Shown here in pieces: positions 5,881 to 8,348 of a DNA stretch of 8,348 nucleotides. A program made the position numbers and the translations under genes. The stretch covers positions 1-8,348 of the forward strand of contig JASLXP010000813.1 of NCBI GenBank assembly GCA_030740295.1, given 5' to 3'. The notes beneath the pieces are model-generated. The model made no database searches. It saw only the letters and a list, made by a program, of their open reading frames with translations, and had not been told where the DNA came from. Each line of letters starts with the position of its first letter. The stretch's first letter is position 1. Source of the stretch: Planctomycetota bacterium (GTDB lineage Bacteria; Planctomycetota; PUPC01; JACPCR01).

Positions 5881-7111
5881 AACGCGCGTCCGGCTCAGAC
5901 TGATGAGTCATTTTTTCCATCGGCAGCTTTGTGACCATTATCCCCGCTGGGATCAGCAAAAGCGACACCGCGCTGAGTGTTGTCGGCAGACCGAGCTCAT
6001 CCTTCAGTTTTCCTACCAGCGGCATTAATATTCCAGAAACTCCCCAGGCGAATCCGAGCATGAGGCCCGAAACCAGCCCGGGCCTGTCTGGTTTCAGTTT
6101 CTGTGCAAATACCACAGTCAGCGGATTTGCCAGACCGACGAAGAGACCGGCTCCCCCATAGCAGACGAGGATGATGGCTTCGGAGTGTGTGTGTGCAGCG
6201 AGAAACAAAAATGGAGCAGGGCCTAGTGTCGAATATAGAAATATTTTCAACAGGCTTCCCCGGTCTGACAGGTAGCCACCCAACAGGCCGCCAATCCCAA
6301 ACGCCACGGTCATTGCCCCAAAGCAGGCGCCGCCCATCACCACGTCCCATTCATTGCCAGCAGCGATGTACGAAACCATGCTTTGAAAGACGATCATCAC
6401 AAATGAACGGATAAGCGCGACGTACCAGAGTTGACGTATCTCGTTGAAATCCGGGCTGAAGAAATCCCGAACGGTGCTGAAGACGGTAGGTGGCGCTGTC
6501 TCCGTTTCATCTGGTGTGGAAGACGCAGCAAATGGTGCGACTGCAAAGAGGATACATGCCGCGACCAGTCCCATTGGTGCCAGCAACCAGGTTCTTGGCA
6601 GCACAACGACCTGATCCACCTGCACAAACCAGGCAACAAATGGCGCGGCAATCCCGAGGCCGGTCATCCCGGCAACAAGAAAGACGGACATCACCAGATT
6701 CTTGCGCTCAGGGATCAGATTAGAGACAGCCGCGGCCGCGCAGGGATGAAACAGCCCGACGCCGAGTCCACCCAGTGTCATGTAGACTGTCAGGATGAGC
6801 GGATGGGACGCGGTACCGGAAAGGCTGTGAAAGGTCGCCGCAAGCAAGAGGGCAACGCCTACCAGCACACCGCGATTGTACCTGTCTCCTGCCACGCCCA
6901 GGAACGGCTGCATGAGCGAGCCGAAAATCGTCGCGGGCAATGTGTACGCGAAAAACTGCGAGGTCGTCAGTCCGAACGATTCCTGGAAGGATTTGTAGAG
7001 CGGCGCATTCAGCCCTGCGTAGTAATCGATGAAGAAGTGTCCCAGGCAGAAAGCCGCCAGGAAACCCCAGGGCGAAAAGAGCTCGCGAAGGCGAGCGGTG
7101 AGCGTGGTCAT
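5879..7111 (-). CDS. MFS transporter, fosmidomycin-resistance (Fsr)-like
   Basis: This 410-residue inner-membrane transporter of the major facilitator superfamily has about twelve hydrophobic helices in two halves, joined by a polar loop near residues 196-225. The loop-2/3 signature appears as GVAGDRYNRG (72-81), and its second-half counterpart as GGYLSDRG (278-285). GLGVGLFHPCAAAAVS (115-130) resembles the conserved FHP segment of the Fsr/fosmidomycin-resistance branch, and NPLTVVFAQ (329-337) with GLVSGLMLGFAWGVSG (345-360) also fits it. E. coli Fsr exports fosmidomycin; the substrate here cannot be read from sequence. ATG 7111 is the first possible start because an in-frame TGA lies four codons upstream. 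No good ribosome site precedes it. The gene follows the heme protein gene on the same strand by 54 nt and may be co-transcribed with it. It converges on glcF, so there is no operon link to the oxidase. Confidence 0.85.
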   Translation of the reverse strand: MTTLTARLRELFSPWGFLAAFCLGHFFIDYYAGLNAPLYKSFQESFGLTTSQFFAYTLPATIFGSLMQPFLGVAGDRYNRGVLVGVALLLAATFHSLSGTASHPLILTVYMTLGGLGVGLFHPCAAAAVSNLIPERKNLVMSVFLVAGMTGLGIAAPFVAWFVQVDQVVVLPRTWLLAPMGLVAACILFAVAPFAASSTPDETETAPPTVFSTVRDFFSPDFNEIRQLWYVALIRSFVMIVFQSMVSYIAAGNEWDVVMGGACFGAMTVAFGIGGLLGGYLSDRGSLLKIFLYSTLGPAPFLFLAAHTHSEAIILVCYGGAGLFVGLANPLTVVFAQKLKPDRPGLVSGLMLGFAWGVSGILMPLVGKLKDELGLPTTLSAVSLLLIPAGIMVTKLPMEKMTHQSEPDAR

Positions 7112-7165
7112 GTTGTGCGTCGGTCAGAGTCGTCTTTTTGAGAAACAGAAAACTCCTGACCAGCC

Positions 7166-8348
7166 TCATTTCTGTGACTGCAGAAAGGCGATGATGTCAG
7201 CGAGTTCCTGTGCTGAAAGCGCGCCCTTGAATTCCGGCATGATGGATACCTGCATCTTCTTTCGCTCGGCAACGTCTTCGGCGTCGACAGCGTGAGTCTC
7301 GCCCGCGACATCTTTGATGAGAACCGTTTTTCCCTCGCCCATGACGATGCCTTCGTAGACTTCATCCTCCCTGGTGAGGATTTTTGTTCCTTCGAACCCA
7401 AAGGAAATCGCAGCCGAAGGATTCAGGATGGAATCCAATAAAATCGGCGCGCTGAACTTTTTCGCGGCAGCGGTCAGATCTGGGCCGATATCCTTGCCCT
7501 TGTTACCCACGCGATGGCAGGTGGCACACTTTGCCTCCTCGCCATGAAAGAGCGTTTCGCCCCGTCCGACGTCCCCCTTCATCTTTGCGATGTCTGCGAT
7601 TGGAGGGAGGGGCTTGCCGGTTTTCTGAACGATGATCGAGCTGACTTTTGCTGAGCCGGCACTCTTTTTCAGTCCGAGGCGAGCCGCCACTTTGAAAGGA
7701 CGCCAGTCATTGCGGTCGCGGTGTTTCACCCAGTAGAGCGCGTTACCTCGGAGGTCTTCCGGGCCATGAAGGGCCACTTCAACCATCGCGTTGGCAGCCG
7801 GCTCTGTTTTCGTGAACGCAAGCGCGGTCATCGAGAGCATGCGTTCCTCTTTGGACAGCGATGCGGTCATCAGTCGGAGCTTCAGTTGGGGCACCGCCTG
7901 TGGGGGATGGAGCCGCCAGGTGATCCTGTGAAAACGTGCGTCCCACTCGAGGGCCGGCTTGCCGATGCGATCCTGAATGGCGTCCCACATGGCCTCTTCC
8001 TTCTTTACGCAACCGAGCCCAAGTGCTTCGACGTACCAACGATCCTTGCCGTCGAATCGTTCGGCGATATCGAGCAGCATGTCTCTGCAATCCTTGAGCG
8101 GCACATCACGCAAAGCGAGTGCGACTTCACGCCGCACGGCCGGAGACGGATCTCTCGCCAGAACTACCGCGTGCTTGAGCATGTTGTGATTCTGATGACG
8201 GAGGGCACGAAACGCGGCAATACGGAACTGCTGGTCTTTGTGTTTCAGGATCGCTTCCACTTCAGTTTTGCCACCAGGTCCGAGCTGCGACATCAGCCAG
8301 ATGGCTCGAACGGCAACGTAAGGATTCTCATCTTTCAAGACGGTCATC
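7166..8348 (-). CDS. PVC-type HEAT-repeat/heme-binding CxxCH protein, C-terminal part
   Basis: At least 393 residues at the C-terminal end of a larger protein that runs off the right edge; the Met next to the edge is probably internal. Residues about 1-210 are HEAT-like helical repeats, for example DPSPAVRREVALALRDVP (66-83), followed by DGKDRWYVEALGLG and WDARFHRITWRLHPPQAVP. Residues about 245-393 form the PVC-type cytochrome c domain: GRGETLFHG, heme attachment C274-A-T-C277-H278, then GPDLT (288-292), ILNPSAAISFG (307-317), and M370 in a MPEFKG segment near the C-terminus as likely second heme ligand. Full-length relatives, typically 900-1200 residues, often begin with a beta-propeller 'membrane-bound dehydrogenase' domain and are exported. 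They are expanded in Planctomycetes and Verrucomicrobia, frequently near sulfatases. Their proposed role is electron transfer in periplasmic oxidation, largely unproven. The part in view is intact and ends at TGA (7168-7166). Confidence 0.9.
   Translation of the reverse strand, partial: MTVLKDENPYVAVRAIWLMSQLGPGGKTEVEAILKHKDQQFRIAAFRALRHQNHNMLKHAVVLARDPSPAVRREVALALRDVPLKDCRDMLLDIAERFDGKDRWYVEALGLGCVKKEEAMWDAIQDRIGKPALEWDARFHRITWRLHPPQAVPQLKLRLMTASLSKEERMLSMTALAFTKTEPAANAMVEVALHGPEDLRGNALYWVKHRDRNDWRPFKVAARLGLKKSAGSAKVSSIIVQKTGKPLPPIADIAKMKGDVGRGETLFHGEEAKCATCHRVGNKGKDIGPDLTAAAKKFSAPILLDSILNPSAAISFGFEGTKILTREDEVYEGIVMGEGKTVLIKDVAGETHAVDAEDVAERKKMQVSIMPEFKGALSAQELADIIAFLQSQK

Noticed and set aside
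6431..7141. Plus-strand open frame of 236 codons opposite the MFS gene
   Set aside because: Low-complexity, polar composition with no domain. The minus-strand frame encodes a clear twelve-helix transporter.
7112..7165. Possible promoter or hairpin (GGTCAG/CTGACC) between the heme protein and MFS genes
   Set aside because: Only 6 bp of pairing with a loop of nearly 30 nt, no T-run, and no recognisable -10 box on the minus strand.

Overview
The window looks like a chromosome segment from a member of the PVC group (Planctomycetes, Verrucomicrobia, Lentisphaerae or a related uncultured lineage). Two features point this way: the large heme protein with HEAT repeats and a C-terminal CxxCH domain at the right edge, which is a hallmark family of that group, and the sulfatase 3' end at the left edge, since sulfatases are very abundant there. 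This is inference from gene content; no rRNA or other phylogenetic marker is present.

Left part (1-743): the last 64 codons of a sulfatase, then a decayed fragment of a GGDEF (diguanylate cyclase) domain that has lost its start and the N-terminal half of the domain, then a clear sigma70-type promoter. Middle left (744-1600): a stand-alone gene for a seven-helix Bax inhibitor-1/YccA-type membrane protein, with a good ribosome site in front and a strong intrinsic terminator behind. Immediately after the terminator's T-run comes a perfect 17-bp inverted repeat that runs into the start of the next gene.

Centre (1615-5820): three genes in a row encoding a GlcDEF-type glycolate (or D-2-hydroxyacid) oxidase. 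GlcD and GlcE are two paralogous FAD-binding subunits. GlcF is the iron-sulfur subunit with two ferredoxin-type 4Fe-4S motifs and two CCG domains. Together they would oxidise glycolate to glyoxylate and pass electrons towards the membrane quinone pool. glcE and glcF are 5 nt apart, while glcD and glcE are separated by 106 nt containing a short tandem repeat.

Right part (minus strand, 8348 to 5879): the C-terminal 393+ residues of the PVC-type HEAT/cytochrome c protein, followed 54 nt downstream by an MFS transporter of the fosmidomycin-resistance (Fsr) type. The MFS gene converges on glcF with only 58 nt between stop codons.

Most of the window is ordinary metabolism for such an organism. I see no CRISPR array, tRNA, rRNA, transposase or phage gene. 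The points most worth a second look are the inverted repeat at the glcD start, the GGDEF remnant with its flanking 11-bp direct repeat, the altered nucleotide-binding loop in GlcE, and the minus-strand pair of PVC heme protein and Fsr-like transporter.
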